Source: Globodera rostochiensis (taxonomy: Eukaryota; Nematoda; Chromadorea; Rhabditida; Heteroderidae). From it: DNA of 64,000 nt. Location of the stretch: NCBI GenBank assembly GCA_018350325.1, contig JAEVLN010000002.1, positions 3,188,295-3,252,294 on the forward strand, read 5' to 3'. Under the pieces are notes generated by a model that was not told the DNA's origin, searched no databases, and saw nothing but the letters and a program-made list of their open reading frames with translations. Each line of letters starts with the position of its first letter. Within the stretch, counting starts at the first letter, position 1. The translations under genes and the position numbers were made by a program. Below, piece by piece: positions 12,512-23,491 of the stretch.

Positions 12512-12794
12512 GGTTGGTGAATTGTTGCGACGAACGGCGTAGACGAGCTTGCTGTGGGCTGAAGTTGTTGCTGTGTTGCTGTTGAAGATTGGCAATGGTG
12601 ATGAGTGGACCAAATCCATTTCCTTTTATACATTTTTCACTGATGAAATTCGTTACAAAAATTAAGAAAGATTTTGACAACGCCAAAAAGTATATAAGCG
12701 AACGGATTTGTCAAATTATCCACCTCAGCAAACAACAAATCAACGTTCTCAACAATCTACACATCAAGCGAGCTCGACAACAGCATCAACAACA
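12512..12794. promoter_or_regulatory. Bidirectional promoter between SAYM gene and msp, copy 1
   Basis: The region contains TATATAA on the plus strand at 12691-12697, about 100 bp before the msp ATG, and TATAAAA on the minus strand at 12624-12630, about 115 bp before the SAYM ATG. The two core promoters are about 60 bp apart. I see no clear GATA site between them. The same arrangement repeats in units 2 and 3. Confidence 0.6.
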
Positions 12795-13233
12795 ATGGCG
12801 CAACTTCCTCCAGAAGACATCGCAACAATGCCCGCCCAGAAGGTCGTCTTCAACGCACCGTTCGACAACAAGGCCACCTACTACGTGCGGGTAAGTTGGC
12901 ATCGTTTGACCGCAAAACATTACTCTTTTTTAAGCCTTTCCAATTTAGATCATCAATCCTGGGACAAAGCGCATCGGCTTCGCGTTCAAGACGACCAAAC
13001 CGAAGCGCATCAACATGAACCCTCCGAATGGCGTGCTCGGCCCCAAGGAGTCCGTCAACGTTGCCATCTCCTGCGACGCGTTTGACCCCAGCTCCGAGGA
13101 CACCAAGGGCGACCGTGTGACCGTGGAATGGACCAACACACCTGATCCGGCGGCTACCGCGTTCAAGCTCGAGTGGTTCCAGGGAGACGGTATGGTGCGC
13201 CGCAAGAACTTGCCGATCGAGTACAACGTCTAG
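12795..13233 (+). CDS. msp: Major sperm protein (MSP), copy 1
   Basis: Exons 12795-12890 and 12949-13233 are joined by a 58-bp GTAAGT...TTTAG intron and give 126 residues, the family's standard length. Visible motifs: [20 protein letters not shown], the [12 protein letters not shown] strand, [37 protein letters not shown] and the terminal LPIEYNV. MSP is the nematode-specific cytoskeletal protein that polymerises to drive amoeboid sperm motility and also signals to oocytes. An AATAAA lies at 13386-13391. The encoded protein is identical in the three copies. Confidence 0.98.
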
Positions 13234-13430
13234 ACGATGATGCGCCGCCGCACTACGACCAGATGCAGAAGATAGGACCCCCCTCAAACCCAATATGTAA
13301 ATGCCCTCATGTTGTATCCCCCTGAAGAGATAATTTTGTAAAACCACCATATCATCATCTTGTGTGTGTTCATATGTAAATGTGTAATAAACTGTAGTTT
13401 TGATTGGTGGCAACAAGAAAAAATTTGGCA

Positions 13431-13460
13431 GGGGGGAGGGGGGGGCGGGGGGGGGGGTGG
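13431..13460. repeat. G-rich tract 3' of msp, length-variable between copies
   Basis: The pattern G6-A-G8-C-Gn-T-GGG has n = 11 here, 10 in unit 2 (near 18102-18129) and 14 in unit 3 (near 22928-22959). It lies about 40 bp after the msp AATAAA and could form a G-quadruplex. Confidence 0.9.
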
Positions 13461-13833
13461 GTTGACACGCGTTGAATTTTGTGCCTTGTCCCGTTGCCCG
13501 ATTCATGTCCTTCCCCCTTCCCACACCAATGAAAAATCTAGAAATTTGGTCCGAATACGGGTGAATTTGTTGAAAACCGGGATTCAATTTTAAATTTTTT
13601 CGACATTTCCTGCAAAAACAAGCTCATTTTGTTGCCTCTTTTGACTACAGACGATTGAAGGCGCCGTAAACATGTTTGCTGAGGGTTTGTTTGTGGCTTT
13701 TAGCGGTCCTCCATCCCTGGCCTTAAACCATTTAACAATGTATCGAAGCTTTATGCATAAAATTTAATGGTATACAATGTACGAACAAATAAGACCCGTT
13801 TTGTTGGCTTTCCTATGATCATTCATTTGCTTT

Positions 13834-14169
13834 TTAATCAACTGTTGTGACTCCATTTTGCTGCTCTTCCGACTGACATTTGGAACGGTGATGACATCTT
13901 TCGTGAATTGCACTTCCATCGTAAAGTAGACGGACATCTCCAGCCGTCGATGGAGATTCATTCATCAATGTGTCGCTGGAGGATTATCGTGATTAGGCTC
14001 TCGTTGTACCCTTTTAAAAAGAACAGTACCAGCAAATGTAGCATCTCAGCTCCGTCGTCGCTTCATTTGTGCCAACAACGAAAGGATTAAGCCTCAGACG
14101 CCGTTGGAATAATGCAAAAGTGTCTTTCGCAATAGGCAAGCGACGTGTTCGGGCCGATTGGTGGCGAAT
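13834..14169 (-). pseudogene. Truncated vps41 C-terminal fragment, copy 1
   Basis: This fragment corresponds to 23492-24030 of the intact vps41, with an internal deletion of about 203 bp (between GTC microhomologies at 23780-23782 and 23983-23985). It keeps the last RING-type exon and part of the preceding exon, then stops at the duplication junction. It has no N-terminal coding sequence and cannot make VPS41. Confidence 0.85.
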
Positions 14170-16281
14170 CATTGATTGAGCGAAATCTGTGAGAAAAAAA
14201 AAACTAGTTTATTATAGAGCACTCCCCTACATCAATTTCCCATCGGAAAAATCCGGCCTATACCCGTGATGAGCGCCGATTCCAAACCCCAAAATTTTTT
14301 TTTGTTAACAACGCACTTCTTTGATGTTGAGCGTAGCGGAGGCACCGAATTTGCTGTGCCCAAAGTGCAATTGGGCCGATTTGGGGTCGATCCCGCAGTG
14401 TGGCGGCAGCTCCACCCCCTTCACATAAATCAGCGGCTCAATGCCACGCTTGACAGCCGGCCAAACATCGTCTTTGATCATATCTGCAACTGGGGAAGAT
14501 CAATTCCCCGAATTGACAATTTTATAAACAAAAATAGATTGATTAAGTAAAGCTTGGGCACTGACTTCAAAATAAGGCCTATATCAAAAACAATTTTGGA
14601 TCCTCTCAATGAATGCTCACCCTGAAGCAGTTCCTCCACCACCGGCTTCAACTGCTTCGGAAATGCCGTCTTATTCTTCATGTCAATTTTACGCTCCTTC
14701 AGGTTCAGCTGCGTGTGGAAGATACCGTCCCGAACTTGTGGGACAAGTTGAACAGTTAGCGAAAGTGTCAGGTCAATGGCTGTCTTCTTCTGCCCGGACT
14801 CGCCGATTGTCGGATTCTCTACTTCGGCAGCAATTCGATGTGTCTAAAGAAAAATTAAACGTCAAAATTCCGAATTCCAAAATCTATGTTACATTCCGAA
14901 TTCCAAAATCTATGTTACATTCCGAATTCCAAAATCTATGTTACAATCATTTATTGTACATTTTGACCAGAATCGAGCTGTCCTCAATGGTGACACTAGG
15001 AAGTCCGTCAGCCGACACATTGAAAATGAAAATACACTGCGGGCAAATGTTGGCAAAACTTAAAGACCGCAGAATAATCGGTATCAATCTGTTAGTGCTA
15101 ATGTCTCCTTTTTAAATTGATAATTTGAAATCCAAACAATTTTTGCGCAAAGTTAACAAAATTCGGGTTTGCCTGTTTTTTACTACTAAAAACACTCACA
15201 AATCGCGCGTCTCATAGGGCAGCTTCGAGCTGTTCAGCGGAATTTTCTAAATTACTGTTATATTCGTCACACAAAAACGGACGACGGTGTACCTCTTCGA
15301 TGATTTTGAAGTCCCATTGAAACTGGTCCAATAGCTCATTCAGCACTGTCTCGTTGATCCATACCAGCAGTCGCTCAGACATAACGCCACCACTGTCATT
15401 GGAGCCGACTTTTCTAAAAAAACTTTTCATCAAAAACGCGTAAAATCGGACGTAAAGCACTGTTTGATTAGAGAATTCAAGCGAAGAAAAGGATTGGGAT
15501 TCCGGCGCCATATAAGATTCCGAAAAACAGCATATTTGGTAAAACAAATGTGGAGGAGACCTTTGTTGTCTCTTCCGCTTCCAATCCACCACTGACCCAT
15601 TCGTCGGCTGAAGCAAATCCGCCGCCGCCGGCGACCACTCGACCACCGTCCATCCTCCACTACCAATGTCACCAAAAGGTGTCGTGCCCTCGACCTCATC
15701 CTCGTCGACGCTGTTGGTACCAGTGGACGCGAGCAATGCTGGCTGGTGGCGAGCAGAATTCTTGTCGGCCCATTCAATGTCAAGCTGATTTGAAAAATGG
15801 CAGCAATTAGGCACTTTTACTATGGCATGGTGCAAGCCCGTAACCGGAGGGGGGAGAAGAGCGGAATTCTCTCTCCCCCAAGCTAAATTCTGCAGATTCG
15901 AACCAATAAAGCCGTCACAAAAAAATCACTTATCCAACCAAAAAACTCGATTCATTTTTCAGCACCCACCCTCTCCATAATCTCACCCATGTGGTGGTTT
16001 TATTCTAATTTCCGCGGAAAATCCATTTCCCATACCTCTCTAATCCGCAATAGAAACAATAAAAAACCAAACCGTCAAAGCAATCTGGTTTCTGTCTGCA
16101 ATCACTGATTGGAGTCGGGAGCGAAGTCGGACGGACGACGAGCGCAGATAGGGCACAAATTCGGGAGGAATTACACGTGCGCCACTGCATGGCGGAAGAG
16201 CCGACGGCACTTCCGGCGACGAATAAAAAGCGCAGAACAGAACAGAATAGGCAAAAATACACCAAATTTGAGGAGGAACAT
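14170..16281 (-). pseudogene. BPI/LBP-family pseudogene, copy 2
   Basis: It carries multiple lesions relative to 8442-11583. The N-terminal exons from just after the signal peptide to the fourth exon are deleted. One base is inserted in the signal-peptide exon (an extra A in the run after gacgaat), which changes the frame. One base is missing at the start of the exon that begins after the acceptor at 14846 (CGATGTG against CGATTGTG). The last exon is cut at the junction, where the sequence reads straight into a TGA stop. A secreted BPI-like product is not expected. Confidence 0.85.
14868..14945. repeat. 26-bp direct repeat, three copies (unit 2)
   Basis: TTCCGAATTCCAAAATCTAT plus six further bases is repeated three times here and at 19694-19771 in unit 3. 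Unit 1 has a single copy near 9210-9235. It lies in the intron between two BPI exons. Confidence 0.9.
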
Positions 16282-16898
16282 TTTACGCTGAATAACACAT
16301 ATTACACAAAACTGTAAGAAAATCCTAAATAGGCATATTGAAGTGACGTGGTTGGGAAAATAAGTTTTTGTTTCCGGGGTAAATGCAAAGGCTAACCAAT
16401 TGCTGTGTGTTTCGTTCGGTTCGAAAAATGATTGATAGGAAAAATAGGGAATGTGTCCACTTGGAACTGACAGGAGAGTGTCCACTTGGAACTGACGGGA
16501 GAGGAAGGGAAAAGCTGTTGCAAAAATATCCCAAATTACAAAGCTTTTCGCAGCAGAAACAGCTTCAATTCCCTCAAATCCTAACGAATGAGTTTTGAGC
16601 AAATTTTATTTTTGAAATAGCGAAGGGAGCGAACTAGATAGGTACACAGGGTATACTGATGACTCCGTTTTTTGTACAAATCAACAATTGGTACGTAAGA
16701 CTCCTTTATTCAGTGCTTTGCATAATATAGAATACAATTATCACGACGACAACAATATGAATGACACAATATGTAAGATTGAGGATAGATCGATCTGTGT
16801 GGTTCGTCGGATGGGCAAAGCTTTTGATATGAAGGAAGGCGCATCTCCTCTCCTCGGACCCGTCACATGGGCCAATCGCCGGTCGTCGCTGCTTCTCC

Positions 16899-17182
16899 TC
16901 ACATGTAGGCGCTCTGTTCCGGGGCCTTCGCCTAAATTGTTAAAATTATTGACTGTTCCGCCGCCTGCATCCCAGGAAACAAACCGGGGTGGGCTCCGGC
17001 TGATTGTATGTGGGCGATGACATGTAGGCGCTTTGGGCGCCGCCGCCGCCGCTGGCCGCTGGAGCTTCTCCGCCGGCCGCTGGAGCTTCTCCGCCGGGCG
17101 ATGACATGTAGGCGCTTTGGGCGCCGCCAGTTGCTGGAGCTGCTGCGCTGGGCGATGACATGTAGGCGCTCAGATCGCTCAT
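16899..17182 (-). CDS. SAYM-repeat sperm-type small protein, copy 2
   Basis: Same two-exon structure as copy 1 (exons 16985-17182 and 16899-16931), same 76-residue product, and head-to-head with msp copy 2. I see no disabling change. Confidence 0.7.
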
Positions 17183-17465
17183 GGTTGGTGAATTGTTGCG
17201 ACGAACGGCGTAGACGAGCTTGCTGTGGGCTGAAGTTGTTGCTGTGTTGCTGTTGAAGATTGGCAATGGTGATGAGTGGACCAAATCCATTTCCTTTTAT
17301 ACATTTTTCACTGATGAAATTCGTTACAAAAATTAAGAAAGATTTTGACAACGCCAAAAAGTATATAAGCGAACGGATTTGTCAAATTATCCACCTCAGC
17401 AAACAACAAATCAACGTTCTCAACAATCTACACATCAAGCGAGCTCGACAACAGCATCAACAACA
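17183..17465. promoter_or_regulatory. Bidirectional promoter, copy 2
   Basis: Plus-strand TATATAA at 17362-17368 and minus-strand TATAAAA at 17295-17301, in the same arrangement as in unit 1. Confidence 0.6.
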
Positions 17466-17904
17466 ATGGCGCAACTTCCTCCAGAAGACATCGCAACAAT
17501 GCCCGCCCAGAAGGTCGTCTTCAACGCACCGTTCGACAACAAGGCCACCTACTACGTGCGGGTAAGTTGGCATCGTTTGACCGCAAAACATTACTCTTTT
17601 TTAAGCCTTTCCAATTTAGATCATCAATCCTGGGACAAAGCGCATCGGCTTCGCGTTCAAGACGACCAAACCGAAGCGCATCAACATGAACCCTCCGAAT
17701 GGCGTGCTCGGCCCCAAGGAGTCCGTCAACGTTGCCATCTCCTGCGACGCGTTTGACCCCAGCTCCGAGGACACCAAGGGCGACCGTGTGACCGTGGAAT
17801 GGACCAACACACCTGATCCGGCGGCTACCGCGTTCAAGCTCGAGTGGTTCCAGGGAGACGGTATGGTGCGCCGCAAGAACTTGCCGATCGAGTACAACGT
17901 CTAG
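17466..17904 (+). CDS. msp: Major sperm protein (MSP), copy 2
   Basis: Exons 17466-17561 and 17620-17904 give a 126-residue MSP identical in sequence to copy 1, with the same intron. AATAAA is at 18057-18062. Together with the identical promoter, this copy is probably functional. Confidence 0.98.
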
Positions 17905-18661
17905 ACGATGATGCGCCGCCGCACTACGACCAGATGCAGAAGATAGGACCCCCCTCAAACCCAATATGTAAATGCCCTCATGTTGTATCCCCCTGAAGAG
18001 ATAATTTTGTAAAACCACCATATCATCATCTTGTGTGTGTTCATATGTAAATGTGTAATAAACTGTAGTTTTGATTGGTGGCAACAAGAAAAAATTTGGC
18101 AGGGGGGAGGGGGGGGCGGGGGGGGGGTGGGTTGACACGCGTTGAATTTTGTGCCTTGTCCCGTTGCCCGATTCATGTCCTTCCCCCTTCCCACACCAAT
18201 GAAAAATCTAGAAATTTGGTCCGAATACGGGTGAATTTGTTGAAAACCGGGATTCAATTTTAAATTTTTTCGACATTTCCTGCAAAAACAAGCTCATTTT
18301 GTTGCCTCTTTTGACTACAGACGATTGAAGGCGCCGTAAACATGTTACAACGTATTGATTGTTCTTTCCCAGATTATCTAAAAAGCTTTTCGAAGCAGAA
18401 AAGGCTTCGAATTGCAACCCACCGGTTTTCAAAATTTAAAGAAAAATTCCCGCATTAGCCCCGCCAAATTATAAGGGTTTTCGCACCAGACGCAGTGGCC
18501 TCAATGCTGAGGGTTTGTTTGTGGCTTTTAGCGGTCCTCCATCCCTGGCCTTAAACCATTTAACAATGTATCGAAGCTTTATGCATAAAATTTAATGGTA
18601 TACAATGTACGAACAAATAAGACCCGTTTTGTTGGCTTTCCTATGATCATTCATTTGCTTT

Positions 18662-18997
18662 TTAATCAACTGTTGTGACTCCATTTTGCTGCTCTTCCGA
18701 CTGACATTTGGAACGGTGATGACATCTTTCGTGAATTGCACTTCCATCGTAAAGTAGACGGACATCTCCAGCCGTCGATGGAGATTCATTCATCAATGTG
18801 TCGCTGGAGGATTATCGTGATTAGGCTCTCGTTGTACCCTTTTAAAAAGAACAGTACCAGCAAATGTCGCATCTCAGCTCCGTCGTCGCTTCATTTGTGC
18901 CAACAACGAAAGGATTAAGCCTCAGACGCCGTTGGAATAATGCAAAAGTGTCTTTCGCAATAGGCAAGCGACGTGTTCGGGCCGATTGGTGGCGAAT
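18662..18997 (-). pseudogene. Truncated vps41 C-terminal fragment, copy 2
   Basis: Same truncated segment and same internal deletion as copy 1, ending at the unit 2/unit 3 junction. The shared deletion implies that units 1 and 2 exchanged or inherited this end after the first duplication. Confidence 0.85.
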
Positions 18998-21107
18998 CAT
19001 TGATTGAGCGAAATCTGTGAGAAAAAAAAAACTAGTTTATTATAGAGCACTCCCCTACATCAATTTCCCATCGGAAAAATCCGGCCTATACCCGTGATGA
19101 GCGCCGATTCCAAACCCCAAAATTTTTTTTTGTTAACAACGCACTTCTTTGATGTTGAGCGTAGCGGAGGCACCGAATTTGCTGTGCCCAAAGTGCAATT
19201 GGGCCGATTTGGGGTCGATCCCGCAGTGTGGCGGCAGCTCCACCCCCTTCACATAAATCAGCGGCTCAATGCCACGCTTGACAGCCGGCCAAACATCGTC
19301 TTTGATCATATCTGCAACTGGGGAAGATCAATTCCCCGAATTGACAATTTTATAAACAAAAATAGATTGATTAAGAAAGCTTGGGCACTGACTTTAAAAT
19401 AGGGCCTATATCAAGAACAATTTTGGATCCTCTCAATGAATGCTCACCCTGAAGCAGTTCCTCCACCACCGGCTTCAACTGCTTCGGAAATGCCGTCTTA
19501 TTCTTCATGTCAATTTTACGCTCCTTCAGGTTCAGCTGCGTGTGGAAGATACCGTCCCGAACTTGTGGGACAAGTTGAACAGTTAACGAAAGTGTCAGGT
19601 CAATGGCTGTCTTCTTCTGCCCGGACTCGCCGATTGTCGGATTCTCTACTTCGGCAGCAATTCGATGTGTCTAAAGAAAAATTAAACGTCAAAATTCCGA
19701 ATTCCAAAATCTATGTTACATTCCGAATTCCAAAATCTATGTTACATTCCGAATTCCAAAATCTATGTTACAATCATTTATTGTACATTTTGACCAGAAT
19801 CGAGCTGTCCTCAATGGTGACACTAGGAAGTCCGTCAGCCGACACATTGAAAATGAAAATACACTGCGGGCAAATGTTGGCAAAACTTAAAGACCGCAGA
19901 ATAATCGGTATCAATCTGTTAGTGCTAATGTCTCCTTTTTAAATTGATAATTTGAAATCCAAACAATTTTTGCGCAAAGTTAACAAATTCGGGTTTGCCT
20001 GTTTTTTACTACTAAAAACACTCACAAATCGCGCGTCTCATAGGGCAGCTTCGAGCTGTTCAGCGGAATTTTCTAAATTACTGTTATATTCGTCACACAA
20101 AAACGGACGACGGTGTACCTCTTCGATGATTTTGAAGTCCCATTGAAACTGGTCCAATAGCTCATTCAGCACTGTCTCGTTGATCCATACCAGCAGTCGC
20201 TCAGACATAACGCCACCACTGTCATTGGAGCCGACTTTTCTAAAAAAACTTTTCATCAAAAACGCGTAAAATCGGACGTAAAGCACTGTTTGATTAGAGA
20301 ATTCAAGCGAAGAAAAGGATTGGGATTCCGGCGCCATATAAGATTCCGAAAAACAGCATATTTGGTAAAACAAATGTGGAGGAGACCTTTGTTGTCTCTT
20401 CCGCTTCCAATCCACCACTGACCCATTCGTCGGCTGAAGCAAATCCGCCGCCGCCGGCGACCACTCGACCACCGTCCATCCTCCACTACCAATGTCACCA
20501 AAAGGTGTCGTGCCCTCGACCTCATCCTCGTCGACGCTGTTGGTACCAGTGGACGCGAGCAATGCTGGCTGGTGGCGAGCAGAATTCTTGTCGGCCCATT
20601 CAATGTCAAGCTGATTTGAAAAATGGCAGCAATTAGGCACTTTTACTATGGCATGGTGCAAGCCCGTAACCGGAGGGGGGAGAAGAGCGGAATTCTCTCT
20701 CCCCCAAGCTAAATTCTGCAGATTCGAACCAATAAAGCCGTCACAAAAAAATCACTTATCCAACCAAAAAACTCGATTCATTTTTCAGCACCCACCCTCT
20801 CCATAATCTCACCCATGTGGTGGTTTTATTCTAATTTCCGCGGAAAATCCATTTCCCATACCTCTCTAATCCGCAATAGAAACAATAAAAAACCAAACCG
20901 TCAAAGCAATCTGGTTTCTGTCTGCAATCACTGATTGGAGTCGGGAGCGAAGTCGGACGGACGACGAGCGCAGATAGGGCACAAATTCGGGAGGAATTAC
21001 ACGTGCGCCACTGCATGGCGGAAGAGCCGACGGCACTTCCGGCGACGAATAAAAAGCGCAGAACAGAACAGAATAGGCAAAAATACACCAAATTTGAGGA
21101 GGAACAT
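18998..21107 (-). pseudogene. BPI/LBP-family pseudogene, copy 3
   Basis: It carries the same N-terminal deletions, the inserted A in the signal-peptide exon, the one-base deletion and the C-terminal truncation as copy 2. The shared lesions show that units 2 and 3 arose from one damaged copy. Confidence 0.85.
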
Positions 21108-21724
21108 TTTACGCTGAATAACACATATTACACAAAACTGTAAGAAAATCCTAAATAGGCATATTGAAGTGACGTGGTTGGGAAAATAAGTTTTTGTTTC
21201 CGGGGTAAATGCAAAGGCTAACCAATTGCTGTGTGTTTCGTTCGGTTCGAAAAATGATTGATAGGAAAAATAGGGAATGTGTCCACTTGGAACTGACAGG
21301 AGAGTGTCCACTTGGAACTGACGGGAGAGGAAGGGAAAAGCTGTTGCAAAAATATCCCAAATTACAAAGCTTTTCGCAGCAGAAACAGCTTCAATTCCCT
21401 CAAATCCTAACGAATGAGTTTTGAGCAAATTTTATTTTTGAAATAGCGAAGGGAGCGAACTAGATAGGTACACAGGGTATACTGATGACTCCGTTTTTTG
21501 TACAAATCAACAATTGGTACGTAAGACTCCTTTATTCAGTGCTTTGCATAATATAGAATACAATTATCACGACGACAACAATATGAATGACACAATATGT
21601 AAGATTGAGGATAGATCGATCTGTGTGGTTCGTCGGATGGGCAAAGCTTTTGATATGAAGGAAGGCGCATCTCCTCTCCTCGGACCCGTCACATGGGCCA
21701 ATCGCCGGTCGTCGCTGCTTCTCC

Positions 21725-22008
21725 TCACATGTAGGCGCTCTGTTCCGGGGCCTTCGCCTAAATTGTTAAAATTATTGACTGTTCCGCCGCCTGCATCCCA
21801 GGAAACAAACCGGGGTGGGCTCCGGCTGATTGTATGTGGGCGATGACATGTAGGCGCTTTGGGCGCCGCCGCCGCCGCTGGCCGCTGGAGCTTCTCCGCC
21901 GGCCGCTGGAGCTTCTCCGCCGGGCGATGACATGTAGGCGCTTTGGGCGCCGCCAGTTGCTGGAGCTGCTGCGCTGGGCGATGACATGTAGGCGCTCAGA
22001 TCGCTCAT
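21725..22008 (-). CDS. SAYM-repeat sperm-type small protein, copy 3
   Basis: Exons 21811-22008 and 21725-21757 encode the same 76-residue SAYM-repeat protein as the other copies, head-to-head with msp copy 3. Confidence 0.7.
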
Positions 22009-22291
22009 GGTTGGTGAATTGTTGCGACGAACGGCGTAGACGAGCTTGCTGTGGGCTGAAGTTGTTGCTGTGTTGCTGTTGAAGATTGGCAATGGTGATG
22101 AGTGGACCAAATCCATTTCCTTTTATACATTTTTCACTGATGAAATTCGTTACAAAAATTAAGAAAGATTTTGACAACGCCAAAAAGTATATAAGCGAAC
22201 GGATTTGTCAAATTATCCACCTCAGCAAACAACAAATCAACGTTCTCAACAATCTACACATCAAGCGAGCTCGACAACAGCATCAACAACA
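22009..22291. promoter_or_regulatory. Bidirectional promoter, copy 3
   Basis: Plus-strand TATATAA at 22188-22194 and minus-strand TATAAAA at 22121-22127. Confidence 0.6.
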
Positions 22292-22730
22292 ATGGCGCAA
22301 CTTCCTCCAGAAGACATCGCAACAATGCCCGCCCAGAAGGTCGTCTTCAACGCACCGTTCGACAACAAGGCCACCTACTACGTGCGGGTAAGTTGGCATC
22401 GTTTGACCGCAAAACATTACTCTTTTTTAAGCCTTTCCAATTTAGATCATCAATCCTGGGACAAAGCGCATCGGCTTCGCGTTCAAGACGACCAAACCGA
22501 AGCGCATCAACATGAACCCTCCGAATGGCGTGCTCGGCCCCAAGGAGTCCGTCAACGTTGCCATCTCCTGCGACGCGTTTGACCCCAGCTCCGAGGACAC
22601 CAAGGGCGACCGTGTGACCGTGGAATGGACCAACACACCTGATCCGGCGGCTACCGCGTTCAAGCTCGAGTGGTTCCAGGGAGACGGTATGGTGCGCCGC
22701 AAGAACTTGCCGATCGAGTACAACGTCTAG
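22292..22730 (+). CDS. msp: Major sperm protein (MSP), copy 3
   Basis: Exons 22292-22387 and 22446-22730 encode the same 126-residue MSP. AATAAA is at 22883-22888. It is the copy nearest to the intact vps41, whose coding end lies about 760 bp away on the opposite strand. Confidence 0.98.
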
Positions 22731-23491
22731 ACGATGATGCGCCGCCGCACTACGACCAGATGCAGAAGATAGGACCCCCCTCAAACCCAATATGTAAATG
22801 CCCTCATGTTGTATCCCCCTGAAGAGATAATTTTGTAAAACCACCATATCATCATCTTGTGTGTGTTCATATGTAAATGTGTAATAAACTGTAGTTTTGA
22901 TTGGTGGCAACAAGAAAAAATTTGGCAGGGGGGAGGGGGGGGCGGGGGGGGGGGGGGTGGGTTGACACGCGTTGAATTTTGTGCCTTGTCCCGTTGCCCG
23001 ATTCATGTCCTTCCCCCTTCCCACACCAATGAAAAATCTAGAAATTTGGTCCGAATACGGGTGAATTTGTTGAAAACCGGGATTCAATTTTAAATTTTTT
23101 CGACATTTCCTGCAAAAACAAGCTCATTTTGTTGCCTCTTTTGACTACAGACGATTGAAGGCGCCGTAAACATGTTACAACGTATTGATTGTTCTTTCCC
23201 AGATTATCTAAAAAGCTTTTCGAAGCAGAAAAGGCTTCGAATTGCAACCCACCGGTTTTCAAAATTTAAAGAAAAATTCCCGCATTAGCCCCGCCAAATT
23301 ATAAGGGTTTTCGCACCAGACGCAGTGGCCTCAATGCTGAGGGTTTGTTTGTGGCTTTTAGCGGTCCTCCATCCCTGGCCTTAAACCATTTAACAATGTA
23401 TCGAAGCTTTATGCATAAAATTTAATGGTATACAATGTACGAACAAATAAGACCCGTTTTGTTGGCTTTCCTATGATCATTCATTTGCTTT

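Larger units (their letters stand above)
8512..14169. repeat. Tandem duplication unit 1 (5.66 kb)
   Basis: This is the first of three direct copies. It starts at CATTGATTGAGCG inside the BPI last exon and ends at GGTGGCGAAT from vps41, where unit 2 begins with the same CATTGATTGAGCG. It alone retains the complete N-terminal BPI exons. It lacks a block of about 160 bp, present at 18346-18506 in unit 2, between the msp gene and the vps41 tail. The segment around the msp and SAYM genes (about 12.0-13.4 kb) reads the same in all three units apart from G-run length. Confidence 0.95.
14170..18997. repeat. Tandem duplication unit 2 (4.83 kb)
   Basis: This copy begins and ends at the same junction sequences as unit 1. 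Relative to unit 1 it has lost about 884 bp and about 127 bp of BPI N-terminal sequence. It carries three instead of one copy of a 26-bp intronic repeat and includes the 160-bp block missing from unit 1. It is nearly identical to unit 3. Confidence 0.95.

Noticed and set aside
12337..12585. Arg/Leu-rich plus-strand reading frame opposite the SAYM gene
   Set aside because: It is the antisense shadow of the GC-rich SAYM repeats.
12275..12619. Start of the SAYM protein at the Met at 12619
   Set aside because: It would sit about 10 bp from the minus-strand TATA box; the Met at 12511 begins the repeat-type protein.
12850..13587. Long minus-strand frame across msp
   Set aside because: It is antisense to both msp exons and the intron, which match MSP at full length.
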